A stretch of 64,000 bases of DNA from Paraburkholderia sp. SOS3 (lineage in GTDB: Bacteria > Pseudomonadota > Gammaproteobacteria > Burkholderiales > Burkholderiaceae): positions 1,798,001-1,862,000 of the forward strand of contig NZ_CP018812.1 in assembly GCF_001922345.1 (NCBI RefSeq). The letters run 5' to 3'. Under the pieces are notes generated by a model. That model saw only the letters and a program-made list of their open reading frames with translations. It did no database searches and was not told the origin of the DNA. A program made the position numbers and the translations under genes. Position 1 is the first letter of the stretch. The number at the start of each line of letters is the position of its first letter. Of this stretch, positions 25,877 to 35,659 are shown in pieces.

Positions 25877-25989
25877 AGCTGGTCTACATTCAGCGCCAGT
25901 ATAGAACAGTCTGAGTCGGAGACAACAATGGTCTGCATAAAGGATCATTCGTCGGCATTGCCACAAGCAATGCAGGGAGCCGGGAAGCC

Positions 25990-26997
25990 ATGAAATTGAA
26001 CCGCGTGATCAGCACGGTCGAAGTCCATACCGCGGGTGAGCCGTTTCGCATCGTCACCAGTGGTCTGCCGAAAATTCCGGGTAAAACCATCGTCGAACGG
26101 CGTGCCTGGCTCAAGGAGCACGCGGACCATCTGCGCCGCGCGCTGATCTTCGAGCCGCGAGGTCACGCCGATATGTACGGCGGGTATCTGACCGATGCGG
26201 TCAGCGAGGGCGCCGACTTTGGCATCGTCTTCGTTCACAACGAGGGATATAGCGATCACTGCGGGCATGGCGTGATCGCGCTGGCCACCGCCGCCGTATC
26301 GCTTGGCTGGGTCGAGCGGACCGAACCCGAGACGCGCGTCGGCATCGATGCGCCGTGCGGATTTATCGAAGCGTTCGTCAAATGGGACGGCACGCATGCG
26401 GGCAGCGTGCGCTTCGTCAACGTGCCGTCGTTTATCTGGGAGCGCGACGTAACCGTGCATACGCCGAGCTTCGGCGAGGTGCGCGGCGATATCGCGTTCG
26501 GCGGGGCGTTCTATTTCTATACGTCGGGTGCGCCGTTCGAACTCGCGGTGCGCGAGTCGCAGATCGACCGGCTGATCCGCTTCGGCGCCGAAGTGAAGCG
26601 CGCGGCCAACGACGCGTTCGAGGTCCGGCATCCGCATATTCCCGAAATCAACCACGTGTACGGCACGATCATCGATAACGCGCCGCGCCATGCGGGCTCG
26701 ACGCAGGCGAACTGCTGCGTGTTCGCGGACCGCGAGGTCGACCGGTCGCCGACGGGCTCGGGCACCGCGGGCCGCGTCGCGCAGCTTTATCTGCGCGGAC
26801 AGCTGAAGGACGGCGAAACGCTCGTCAACGAATCGGTGATCGGCACGATTTTTCGCGGCCGCGTATTGAGCGAGACCAAGCTCGATCGTTTCGATGCGGT
26901 GATTCCCGAGATCGAAGGCGATGCCTATATTTGCGGATTCGCGAACTGGCTTGTCGATGAGCGCGATCCGTTGTCGTATGGGTTTCTCGTGCGCTGA
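25990..26997 (+). CDS. lhpH: trans-3-hydroxy-L-proline dehydratase (proline racemase superfamily)
   Basis: 335 aa cytosolic enzyme. Proline racemases and 4-hydroxyproline epimerases use two catalytic Cys. Here the first is present (GYSDHCGHG, Cys near residue 91), while the second is Thr in DRSPTGSGTAGR (near residue 255). The Cys/Thr pair is the mark of trans-3-hydroxy-L-proline dehydratase, which gives delta1-pyrroline-2-carboxylate. The next gene encodes the matching reductase, which strengthens the call. A GGGAG/GGGAAG region precedes the ATG. Regulated by the divergent GntR protein by position. Confidence 0.88.
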   Translation: MKLNRVISTVEVHTAGEPFRIVTSGLPKIPGKTIVERRAWLKEHADHLRRALIFEPRGHADMYGGYLTDAVSEGADFGIVFVHNEGYSDHCGHGVIALATAAVSLGWVERTEPETRVGIDAPCGFIEAFVKWDGTHAGSVRFVNVPSFIWERDVTVHTPSFGEVRGDIAFGGAFYFYTSGAPFELAVRESQIDRLIRFGAEVKRAANDAFEVRHPHIPEINHVYGTIIDNAPRHAGSTQANCCVFADREVDRSPTGSGTAGRVAQLYLRGQLKDGETLVNESVIGTIFRGRVLSETKLDRFDAVIPEIEGDAYICGFANWLVDERDPLSYGFLVR

Positions 26998-27107
26998 CGC
27001 GGCGCCCGGTTTGCGCTGCACGCACGCAACACGGGAAGGCGCCGCGCGCAGGCGCAGCCCGACCCGGTCGTACCTCGACCGATCGCATTGACGGAGGCTT
27101 CATCGAT

Positions 27108-28070
27108 ATGTCGCACAGCCTGTCCACACCGCTTTTCGATGCCGCCGAGACCGCGCGGCTCACACCGTATGCGGCGCTGGTCGACGCGCTGGCCGGTGCC
27201 GTCGTCGATTACACGGAGAAGCGCATCGCGAGCCCCGAGCGGCTTGTCGTGCCGCTCAACGACGATGGCGTGCTGCTGTCGATGCCGGCCACTGCGCCGG
27301 ACCTCGCGATCCACAAGCTCGTGAACGTCTGTCCGCGCAACCGCGAGCGCGGGCTGCCGACGATCCACGGCCAGGTGATGGCGATCGACCCCGACACCGG
27401 CGAGACGCTGTTCATCCTCGATGGTCCGACGGTAACGGGCCGCCGCACCGCCGCGATGACGATGCTCGGCGTGCGCGTGCTGAGCCGTGCTGCGCCGCGC
27501 GATGTGCTGCTGATCGGCACCGGCACGCAGGCGGCCAATCACGTCGAGGCGTTGAGCGAACTGTATCCCGAGGCGCTCGTGCGCGTGCGCGGCAGCACGC
27601 CGGCGCGCTCGCATGCGTTCTGCGGCGAACAGGCGGCGAGGTTGCAGACGCAGGCGAGGGCGCAGGCACGCGCGTGCCGCTTGCAGCCGCTCGACGAAAC
27701 GACGGTGCCCGCTTCGGTCGATCTCGTCATCACGCTGACGACGAGCCGCACGGCCGTCTATGACGAAGCGCCGCGCGCGGAACGGCTCGTGATCGGCGTC
27801 GGCGCATTCAAGCCCGATATGGCGGAACTCGGCGCACGGACGCTGCATGGCAGCGCGCTGTTTGTCGACGACCCGGCCGGTGCACGGCATGAGGCGGGGG
27901 ATTTGATTCAGGCGAACGTGGACTGGGCGACAGTCGCGGGGATCGCCGCCGCGCTGAGCGGCTCGGTGCGTGACGGTGACGGTGCGCCGCGGGTCTTCAA
28001 AACGGTCGGCTGCGCGGCGTGGGATCTCGCCGCGGGGCGCGTCGCCCGGGGCGTGCTGGACGCCGGTTAG
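27108..28070 (+). CDS. lhpI: delta1-pyrroline-2-carboxylate reductase (ornithine cyclodeaminase/mu-crystallin family)
   Basis: 320 aa NAD(P)H-dependent enzyme. The family core is visible: IHKLVNVCPRNRERGLPTIHG, ILDGPTVTGRRTAAMTMLGV, the Rossmann motif LLIGTGTQAANHVEAL, then TLTTSRTAVYDE and FKTVGCAAWDLAAG at the end. Together with the preceding dehydratase it would turn trans-3-hydroxy-L-proline into L-proline by reducing delta1-pyrroline-2-carboxylate. GGAGG lies about 11 bases before the ATG, and the gap from the dehydratase gene is 110 bases. True ornithine cyclodeaminase is less likely given the partner gene. Confidence 0.85.
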   Translation: MSHSLSTPLFDAAETARLTPYAALVDALAGAVVDYTEKRIASPERLVVPLNDDGVLLSMPATAPDLAIHKLVNVCPRNRERGLPTIHGQVMAIDPDTGETLFILDGPTVTGRRTAAMTMLGVRVLSRAAPRDVLLIGTGTQAANHVEALSELYPEALVRVRGSTPARSHAFCGEQAARLQTQARAQARACRLQPLDETTVPASVDLVITLTTSRTAVYDEAPRAERLVIGVGAFKPDMAELGARTLHGSALFVDDPAGARHEAGDLIQANVDWATVAGIAAALSGSVRDGDGAPRVFKTVGCAAWDLAAGRVARGVLDAG

Positions 28071-28402
28071 CGGGACTCGCCGCGCGAGTCGCACGACCGT
28101 TCACTATCCAGGCCCGGCCGCGCGCAACGTGCAAACAATGCGAAAACGTTGCAACATAGGCGTCTCGCGAAAAATGCTGCGACCGGAGTCGGAGCTTCGA
28201 TCTGGCTCCCACCGGCGACCAAGGGCGACCAAGGGCGACCAAGGGCGACCAAGGCCGGCCAAGGGCGACTACCGTACCGGCCGCCACCGGCGACCACCGG
28301 CCCGGTCCGCCGCACCCGCATGACGTCACGCCGGGCTCGACCGCCGCGTTTTTTGCCGATCCAGTTCCTCGACCGCTGCTTCTTATTTGGTGCGACCGCG
28401 CT
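28071..28402. other. intergenic region upstream of zwf with a 10-bp tandem repeat
   Basis: 332 bases without a gene. From 28214 to 28273 six 10-base units follow one another: four perfect GGCGACCAAG, then GCCGGCCAAG and GGCGACTACC. The promoter of zwf is expected between the array and 28402, but no consensus promoter or Shine-Dalgarno is evident. Confidence 0.6.
28214..28273 (+). repeat. 10-bp tandem repeat, six units
   Basis: Units of GGCGACCAAG at 28214, 28224, 28234 and 28244 are identical; those at 28254 and 28264 are diverged. The unit is not a multiple of three and the stretch is non-coding, so copy number could vary freely. Confidence 0.9.
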
Positions 28403-29887
<1,485 letters not shown>

Positions 29888-29903
29888 CTCGCCTGCCTCG
29901 ATC

Positions 29904-29958
29904 GCTTCAAACCTGCTTCAAAGCCGTTTCAAACTCGCTTCAAACTCGCTTCAAACGA
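29904..29958 (+). repeat. 11-bp tandem repeat downstream of zwf
   Basis: Five 11-base units resembling GCTTCAAACTC start at 29904, 29915, 29926, 29937 and 29948, only 17 bases after the zwf stop codon. Units four and five differ only in the last two bases. Confidence 0.88.
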
Positions 29959-29967
29959 ATCGATGGA

Positions 29968-30010
29968 CTCGCGGGGCAGTGTCGCTTGATAAACGCGGTC
30001 GCCCCGCGAG
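29968..30010. terminator. 10-bp inverted repeat between convergent zwf and lysR
   Basis: CTCGCGGGGC at 29968-29977 and GCCCCGCGAG at 30001-30010 pair perfectly with a 23-base loop. The place between two convergent genes suggests a bidirectional transcript end, though no T tract follows. Confidence 0.35.
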
Positions 30011-30049
30011 ATCGTCCAGTCGATGCAGCGGGTTTTCAGCCGGCCTCCC

Positions 30050-31009
30050 TCACGCCGTATGCAATCCCCCGCGCATCAATTCGCGCACGCGCGACATGTC
30101 GGCTTCCACATGTCCCGTGCGCTCGAACAGATCCGCGAGCCAGTCGACGAACGCGCGCACGCGCGGCGACACGCGCCGGCCCTTCACGTACGCGATCGAG
30201 ACGGCGGTCGGCACCGGTTTCCACTCCGGCAGCACCTCGCGCAACAAGCCTGCGTCGAGCCACTGCTGCGCCGCGATCCGCGCCGGCTGGATCAGTCCGA
30301 GGCCTTGCAGGCCGCAGGTCAAACAGGCCTGCTCGTCGTTGACGTTGACGAAACCGTCGACCCTCACCGCAAGCGGGCTGCCGTCCACTTCGAAATCGAA
30401 GCTGGCCGAACGCTCGCTTTGACGCGCCGTGCAGTTCACCGCGACGTGCCGCGCGAGATCGTCGAGCGTCGCCGGCACGCCGCATCGTTCGAGATACGCC
30501 GGGCTCGCGCAAGTCACATGCTCGAGCGTGCCGAGGCGCCGTGCCGCGAGGCCGGAGTCGGGCAGCTCGCCCAGCTGGATGCTGCAATCGACGGCCTCGC
30601 CGACCAGATCCACCGTGCGGTGGCTTACGCCGATCGACAGTTCGATGTTCGGAAAGCGAGCGTGGAAATCGTCGAGCGCAGGCAGCACGAGCGCGGTCGC
30701 GACCGCACCCGGCATTTCGACGCGCAGACGGCCGCTCGGATTCGCGTCCGTCTGCCGCAGGCTCGCTTCCATTTCGTCGATGTCCGCGAGAATCTGCGCG
30801 CAGCGCTCGTAATACGCCGCGCCTTCCGGCGTGAGACTCAGGCGCCGCGTCGTGCGGACCAGCAACGCGGTGCCGAGCAAGGCTTCGAGGTTCTGCATGA
30901 TCGTCGTCGCCGTCGCGCGCGGCATGTTCAACGATTCCGCGGCGCGCGTGAAGCTGTTCGTATCGACGATCCTGATAAAAGTGCGCATAGCCTGAATACG
31001 GTCAATCAC
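30050..31009 (-). CDS. LysR family transcriptional regulator
   Basis: 319 aa from a GTG start. The N-terminal HTH reads IDRIQAMRTFIRIVDTNSFT, AAESLNMPRATATTIMQNLE, and the substrate-binding domain includes GRLRVEMPGAVATALVLPAL and GLGLIQPARIAAQQWLDAG. The protein belongs to the PA0477/CrgA-like group that often controls nearby oxidoreductases. The GTG at 31007-31009 is chosen because GGAG lies eight bases upstream and the family starts there; 28 extra codons upstream are open. No divergent partner is adjacent: the spacer to the AraC gene is long, so its target is uncertain. Confidence 0.9.
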   Translation of the reverse strand: MIDRIQAMRTFIRIVDTNSFTRAAESLNMPRATATTIMQNLEALLGTALLVRTTRRLSLTPEGAAYYERCAQILADIDEMEASLRQTDANPSGRLRVEMPGAVATALVLPALDDFHARFPNIELSIGVSHRTVDLVGEAVDCSIQLGELPDSGLAARRLGTLEHVTCASPAYLERCGVPATLDDLARHVAVNCTARQSERSASFDFEVDGSPLAVRVDGFVNVNDEQACLTCGLQGLGLIQPARIAAQQWLDAGLLREVLPEWKPVPTAVSIAYVKGRRVSPRVRAFVDWLADLFERTGHVEADMSRVRELMRGGLHTA

Positions 31010-31590
31010 AGTGACTTCTCCAAGGAGAGCTACCTGAAAAAACATGCAGCAACGACGAGCGGCCGGCGCACCTGTCGAAAGGCACGCCGGCACTGCAGGG
31101 GCGAAACTCGGTCATGCCGCTGGACTGCGCGCGGCGCTTATTGGGCGGTTAATGGGCAGTTGATCGGCGCGACGCCGAAAACGCGGTACTGCCGCCCGTC
31201 GTGGTCATGTAGGTTCCTGCAAGAGAGGCCTTGCGGCCGCCGCCTTTAAACAGGCGGCAGGCTCGCTTCGTTCCGGTCGGCGCGTTTCCGGCATCGGCAT
31301 CGGAGCAGGCGTAGCTGAGGTACGCAATCGGCACGGCGAACACTATGTGACGTGGATCGAAGCGCGAATCGAAGGTCTCTCGTCAGGGTTCCTATACTAC
31401 GGAGCGCAAGCATCCCGGGGAATACCTGAACGTCTTGAATATTTGCCTATTTCTCGCGCCGCCTCACTGAAAAGCCCATTTAGTGCTAGATTTCAAGCCT
31501 TATTCTGTTGCGCGCGAGAATTGTGTGTGCGGCCGGACGCAGTCCGTCCACACCGTTTCGACGCAACGCCGTTTCATCTCAGGTATGGCA
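31010..31590. other. long spacer between divergent lysR and araC genes
   Basis: 581 bases with no gene I can support. A small minus-strand frame at 31149-31343 lacks family features and good start signals. A 7-bp stem (GCCGCCT 31239-31245, AGGCGGC 31252-31258) lies in the middle. An imperfect dyad, GGACG and CGTCC, surrounds 31538-31552 about 40 bases before the araC start and may be a regulator site. Confidence 0.35.
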
Positions 31591-32604
31591 ATGACCTTCG
31601 CTCCCGATCTCTCCGTTATCCCCGCTTCGCCCGTTGCGCCGGACGTGCGTCCCAGGCCGCGTCCGGTCAGCCGCGCGCAGCGGCATATGGTCGAGTTGTT
31701 CGACCGCCTCGCGCCGACCGACGGCTTTACGTATTCGTGCGTCAATGGCGTGAAGCTGATGCGCGCCAGCCGGCCGATGCCGCGCCACCCGGTCATGTAC
31801 GAGCCGAGCATCGTGATCGTCTGCCAGGGGCGCAAGCGCGGCTTTCTCGGCGGCCAGTCGTATGTGTACGACGCACAGCAGTACCTCGTGCTGTCGGTGC
31901 CGCTGCCGTTCGAATGCGAGACCGAGGCGAGCGAAGAGGAGCCGTTCCTCGGGATTGCGATCGATGTCGATCTGGCGATGGTTGCCGAACTGCTGATGCT
32001 GCTCGAAGAGAGCCGTACCGACACGCACGAGGCGCCGCGCAGCATCTACTCGACGCCGCTCGACCCGGCGCTGTGCGATGCGGTCGAACGTCTGCTCGAA
32101 GCGCTCGCTGCGCCGCTCGACGCGCGCGTGCTTGCGCCATCGATCGTGCGCGAGATCTGCTATCGCGTGCTGACCGGCGTGCAGGGCCATGCCATTCGCG
32201 CGGCACTTACGCATCAACAGCACTTCGGGCGCATTGCGAAGGCGCTACGGCGCATTCATAGCGATTACGACCGCGCGCTCGATGTCGACACGCTCGCGCG
32301 AGAAGCGGGTATGAGTCTCGCGGTATTCCATGCGCAGTTCAAGATCGTGACGTCGACCTCGCCGATGCAGTACGTGAAGACGACGCGCCTGCATCAGGCA
32401 CGTCTGCTGATGGTCCAGGACGGCGTCAACGCGAGCGTGGCGGCCGCGCGCGTCGGTTACGAGAGCGCGTCGCAGTTCAGCCGCGAATTCAAGCGCTTCT
32501 TCGGCCTTACGCCGACCGACGAAGTGCGGCGCATGCGCGGTGCGCTCGAAGCGCCACCGGCAAGCATCGCGCCGCCGCCGCGGCACCTGGTCGAGGCGCG
32601 CTGA
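31591..32604 (+). CDS. AraC family regulator with AraC_N effector domain
   Basis: 337 aa. Residues 20-190 match the AraC-type arabinose-like N-terminal domain of the YqhC group (MYEPSIVIVCQGRKRGFLGG, YLVLSVPLPFECE), and the C-terminal 100 residues hold two HTH motifs (LDVDTLAREAGMSLAVFHAQF, ASVAAARVGYESASQFSREF followed by FFGLTP). YqhC-group proteins respond to reactive aldehydes and control reductases. AGG lies seven bases before ATG 31591; an ATG two codons earlier has no Shine-Dalgarno. The following VOC and monooxygenase genes are plausible targets but are 140 bases or more away. Confidence 0.88.
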   Translation: MTFAPDLSVIPASPVAPDVRPRPRPVSRAQRHMVELFDRLAPTDGFTYSCVNGVKLMRASRPMPRHPVMYEPSIVIVCQGRKRGFLGGQSYVYDAQQYLVLSVPLPFECETEASEEEPFLGIAIDVDLAMVAELLMLLEESRTDTHEAPRSIYSTPLDPALCDAVERLLEALAAPLDARVLAPSIVREICYRVLTGVQGHAIRAALTHQQHFGRIAKALRRIHSDYDRALDVDTLAREAGMSLAVFHAQFKIVTSTSPMQYVKTTRLHQARLLMVQDGVNASVAAARVGYESASQFSREFKRFFGLTPTDEVRRMRGALEAPPASIAPPPRHLVEAR

Positions 32605-32744
32605 ATATCCACGCGCCGCCGTTGTTGCGCAGCGGCGCACCGTGGTAATCGCTATACCAGCATGAGCGCTTGACTGGTTAAAGCCGCGCGGCTTTCATAC
32701 GATGGTCTTTCGCAGTCCCCATTCGCACAGAGGGAGAAAGACCC

Positions 32745-33071
32745 ATGAAACGCTTTCATATCGCCCTGGCCGTCGCCAGTCTCGAAGCATCGATCGAAGA
32801 TTACAGCCGCCGTCTCGGGCAAACGCCCGCGGCGGTCGTGCCAGGCCGCTACGCCATGTGGCGCACCGATCTGCTCAATTTTTCGATCAACGAGAATCCG
32901 CCGCGCGCGGGCCAACTGCGTCATGTCGGCTTCGAAGACGATGGCGCCGAGGGGTTCACGAGCACCGTCGACGTGAACGGTATCGAATGGGAGCAGTTCT
33001 CCGCGCGTGAGCAGGATCGCCGCATCGTCGCGATGTATGGCGTGCCGGTGCGCTCCGAAGGCGGCGCGTAA
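32745..33071 (+). CDS. small VOC/glyoxalase-like protein
   Basis: 108 aa, a single vicinal-oxygen-chelate-type module: MKRFHIALAVASLEASIEDY at the start has the first-strand His, SRRLGQTPAAVVPGRYAMWRTDLLNFSI covers the next strands, and GQLRHVGFEDD holds a second His position. A Glu equivalent is in WEQFS. Members range from metal-dependent lyases to metal-free resistance proteins, so no reaction is assigned. GGGAGAAAG precedes the ATG. Three 14-bp repeats begin 13 bases after its stop. Confidence 0.7.
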   Translation: MKRFHIALAVASLEASIEDYSRRLGQTPAAVVPGRYAMWRTDLLNFSINENPPRAGQLRHVGFEDDGAEGFTSTVDVNGIEWEQFSAREQDRRIVAMYGVPVRSEGGA

Positions 33072-33084
33072 GAAAAGGTGAGGC

Positions 33085-33135
33085 GAACACGGCGCGGAAA
33101 ACACGGCGCGGAAAACACGGCGCGGAAAACCGGCG
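33085..33135 (+). repeat. 14-bp tandem repeat after the VOC gene
   Basis: Two perfect copies of GAAAACACGGCGCG at 33097-33110 and 33111-33124 are flanked by a slightly shorter copy at 33085-33096 and a partial copy from 33125. The array starts 13 bases downstream of the stop codon. Confidence 0.88.
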
Positions 33136-33229
33136 AAATGTGCGTCATTGCCCGCTTCGCTGAAGCGCCGCGCGATGCGCGACTATACTGATTCGACCCA
33201 TGCGATGTACTCAACGACAGGAGATGCAA

Positions 33230-33532
33230 ATGGTCAAACTCGCGCTTTACGTCCGTCTCGAAGCCAAGCCCGGCAAGGAAAACGATGTCGAGCAGTTTCT
33301 GCGCGGCGGCTTGCCGCTTGTCGAAGCCGAACCGGAAACGATCGCATGGTTCGGCGTGCGGCTAGGCCCGTCGACATTCGCGATTTTCGACGCATTCAAC
33401 GATGAAGCGGGCCGCAACGCGCATCTGTCAGGCAAGGTCGCGGCCGCGCTAATGGAAAAAGCGGGCGACCTGCTCGCCGAGCCGCCGAAAATCGAAAAGA
33501 TCGACGTGCTCGCGGCGAAGCTGCCGCACTGA
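33230..33532 (+). CDS. putative quinol/antibiotic biosynthesis monooxygenase (ABM domain)
   Basis: 100 aa dimeric ferredoxin-like fold typical of YgiN-type proteins: VKLALYVRLEAKPGKENDVEQFL, then PETIAWFGVRLGPSTFAIFDAF and GKVAAALMEKAGDLLAEPP. Such proteins oxidise or handle quinols and reactive electrophiles without cofactors. AGGAG lies seven bases before the ATG; an earlier in-frame ATG would swallow this Shine-Dalgarno. It follows the VOC gene on the same strand and ends six bases from the convergent diguanylate cyclase gene. Confidence 0.82.
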   Translation: MVKLALYVRLEAKPGKENDVEQFLRGGLPLVEAEPETIAWFGVRLGPSTFAIFDAFNDEAGRNAHLSGKVAAALMEKAGDLLAEPPKIEKIDVLAAKLPH

Positions 33533-33538
33533 AACGGC

Positions 33539-35050
33539 CTACGGTTTGGTTGCCTCGCGCGCCTGCGCTTCGTCGGTTGCATAAAGCGCGCGTTTGTCCT
33601 CGTACATCAGCAGATCCGCGCGCTGCACGCCTGCTTCGAGCCGTTCGCCGCGCTGCACGGTGGCCGCGCCCATCGAAAAGCTCAGTGGCGTGCCCGGATA
33701 GAACTGATTGTTGAGTTCGACCAGTTGCCGGATCGTCTCGATCATCGCCGCGCCGCCGCGCTCGTCGGTGCCGGGCAGCAGCACCGCGAACTCGTCGCCG
33801 CCGATGCGCGCGGCGACGAACGGCACTTCCATCGCCTTCGCGAGCACTTCGCCCGCGCGACGCAGCAGCGCGTCGCCGGCCGCGTGCCCGAGCTGGTCGT
33901 TCACGCGCTTCAAGCCATTGAGGTCCGCCATGATGACGGTAACCGGATACGGGCCTTTACGCTCTAGCCGATTCAGCTCGTCGACGTAGAACGAGCGGTT
34001 GCGCAGTTTCGTCAGTACGTCGTGCTTGCCGAGGTACTCGAGGTACGCTTCGGCCTTCTTGCGCGCGGTGATGTCGGTCAGCGCGACGAGTACGAGATCC
34101 CAGTTCTGTTCGTGGCCCGGCAGCACCGAGAATTGCAGGTGCACGTGCACTTCGCTCGCATCGAGCGAATAGTTGAGCACTTCGCGCTGCTGGAACAGCT
34201 TGCCGTCCCACAGGTCGATCAGCTGCTCGCGGAAATGCGGGCGCATATCGTCGCGGAACACATCGGCGAGGCGCGCGAGCAGCGTGTGTTTGTCAGGTGC
34301 GGCAAACATTTCGAGCGTGTGCTGGTTGACGTCGAGCACATGAATTTCCTGCATGCAGCGCTCGACGAATTCCGGGTGCACATCGGTAAACGTGCGGAAA
34401 TCGACGATGCCCTGCGCGCGCGCATCGTCGAGCAGGCGCTTGACGGCGCTGAAATCTTCGACCCATAGCGACACCGGCGAATGCTCGAATAGCCCGCGCG
34501 CGTATTGCTCGGCGTGCGCGATGCGGGAACGCGTGCGTTCGAGTTCGGTCACGTCTTCGACCGACACGAGCACGCGGTCCCATAGCAACGCGTGGCCGGG
34601 CAGCACCTGGCCCTTGAGCAGCACGTCGAGACGCCGGCCGCCGAGCGTGTAGTTGACGGTCTGGCTCGTGAAATGCGTCTGGCCGGACCACAGTTGGCAC
34701 AGTTCTTCGAGATGCGTCTTCAGCATGTCGTCGCGGAACACGGCCGAAAGGTTGCCGGTCAGCTCGCCGAAATCGGTCGCGTCGAATAGCGCCAGCGTCT
34801 TGCGGTTGACCTTGATCACGCGGATGTGCCCCGCGCACTCGGCCACCCGCGGCGGATTGGCCTTCAGGAACGTGCGCAGATCGGTCACGCCTTGCGCGCG
34901 CCAGTCGTCGAACAGCGCGCGCACGCCGCTGAAGTCTTCGAGCCACAGCGAGACCGGGGCGAGCTCGAACATATCGGCGTCGTCGCTGGGCGTGGCGTCG
35001 CCGTGCGGGAGCGGATCGATCGGGGAGGGGACTGGCGGGAAAGTGGGCAT
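33539..35050 (-). CDS. diguanylate cyclase with tandem duplicated PAS-like sensor domains
   Basis: 503 aa, no transmembrane helix, so a cytosolic sensor. Two related sensor segments are present, beginning PVSLWLEDFSGVRALFDDWR (about residue 33) and PVSLWVEDFSAVKRLLDDAR (about 193); each ends in a VLVSVEDVTELE or VLVALTDITARK strand typical of PAS domains. The GGDEF domain starts at LTKLRNRSFYVDELNRLERK and keeps the intact catalytic motif in RIGGDEFAVLLPG, so it should make cyclic di-GMP. The RxxD inhibitory site five residues before the motif is absent, suggesting little product feedback. Confidence 0.92.
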   Translation of the reverse strand: MPTFPPVPSPIDPLPHGDATPSDDADMFELAPVSLWLEDFSGVRALFDDWRAQGVTDLRTFLKANPPRVAECAGHIRVIKVNRKTLALFDATDFGELTGNLSAVFRDDMLKTHLEELCQLWSGQTHFTSQTVNYTLGGRRLDVLLKGQVLPGHALLWDRVLVSVEDVTELERTRSRIAHAEQYARGLFEHSPVSLWVEDFSAVKRLLDDARAQGIVDFRTFTDVHPEFVERCMQEIHVLDVNQHTLEMFAAPDKHTLLARLADVFRDDMRPHFREQLIDLWDGKLFQQREVLNYSLDASEVHVHLQFSVLPGHEQNWDLVLVALTDITARKKAEAYLEYLGKHDVLTKLRNRSFYVDELNRLERKGPYPVTVIMADLNGLKRVNDQLGHAAGDALLRRAGEVLAKAMEVPFVAARIGGDEFAVLLPGTDERGGAAMIETIRQLVELNNQFYPGTPLSFSMGAATVQRGERLEAGVQRADLLMYEDKRALYATDEAQAREATKP

Positions 35051-35207
35051 GGCAGCTTTGAATTCGTCGAAGCCGCTATTTTAAGATGCGTCGGGGCGCG
35101 TCAGAAAGCAGGGTAAGTTTGAGTATCTGCACACCGCAATAATCAACTGACCGCGACACCCGTTCGCCATAACCGGTGTTTTCGCCGGAAGCCAGGGAAA
35201 ACGAAAA

Positions 35208-35597
35208 ATGACCATCGAACTGACGCTGCTCGCTTGGACGCTCCTGCTCGCACTGATCCAGGTACTATTGCCCGCGCTGTTGCGTAACCGCGAGACCGGC
35301 ATTGCGTACAACAGCGGCGCACGCGACCAGCCGGGCGCGCCGGTCGGCAAGATCACCGGGCGGCTCATGCGCGCGCAGAGCAATCTGTTCGAGACGCTGC
35401 CCGTGTTTGCCGCGGCCGTGCTGATCGCGCACGTCGCGGGCCGCGACGATGCGCATACCGCGCTCGGCGCGTGGCTCTATCTGAGCGCGCGAGTCGTGTA
35501 TGTGCCGCTCTACGCGGCCGGCGTGCCGTATGTGCGCTCGCTCGTATGGGTGGTGTCGCTAGCGGGTATCCTGCTGGTTCTCGGCCGGCTGATCTGA
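35208..35597 (+). CDS. MAPEG family inner-membrane protein
   Basis: 129 aa with four hydrophobic helices. The MAPEG pattern is visible: IELTLLAWTLLLALIQVLLP at the start, GRLMRAQSNLFETLPVFAAA with the conserved RAQ/N..E segment, and AAGVPYVRSLVWVVSLAGIL near the end. Eukaryotic members conjugate glutathione to lipophilic electrophiles; the bacterial function is mostly unknown. It precedes an esterase gene by 62 bases, same strand, possibly one transcript. Confidence 0.88.
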   Translation: MTIELTLLAWTLLLALIQVLLPALLRNRETGIAYNSGARDQPGAPVGKITGRLMRAQSNLFETLPVFAAAVLIAHVAGRDDAHTALGAWLYLSARVVYVPLYAAGVPYVRSLVWVVSLAGILLVLGRLI

Positions 35598-35659
35598 CGC
35601 CGGCCTTTCTCCACGAGCGCCGCCATTGCCACCCGTGTCACGAAAGGAGCCTTGAACAC

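Noticed and set aside
25990-26997. Proline racemase or 4-hydroxyproline epimerase
   Set aside because: The second catalytic Cys is replaced by Thr, and the neighbour is a pyrroline-2-carboxylate reductase, which fits the dehydratase.
28211-28275. CRISPR-like short repeats
   Set aside because: The units are 10 bp and directly adjacent without spacers; no cas genes are nearby.
31149-31343. Small minus-strand open frame between lysR and araC
   Set aside because: No Shine-Dalgarno, no recognisable motif, ends in low-complexity Thr/Ser sequence; likely chance.
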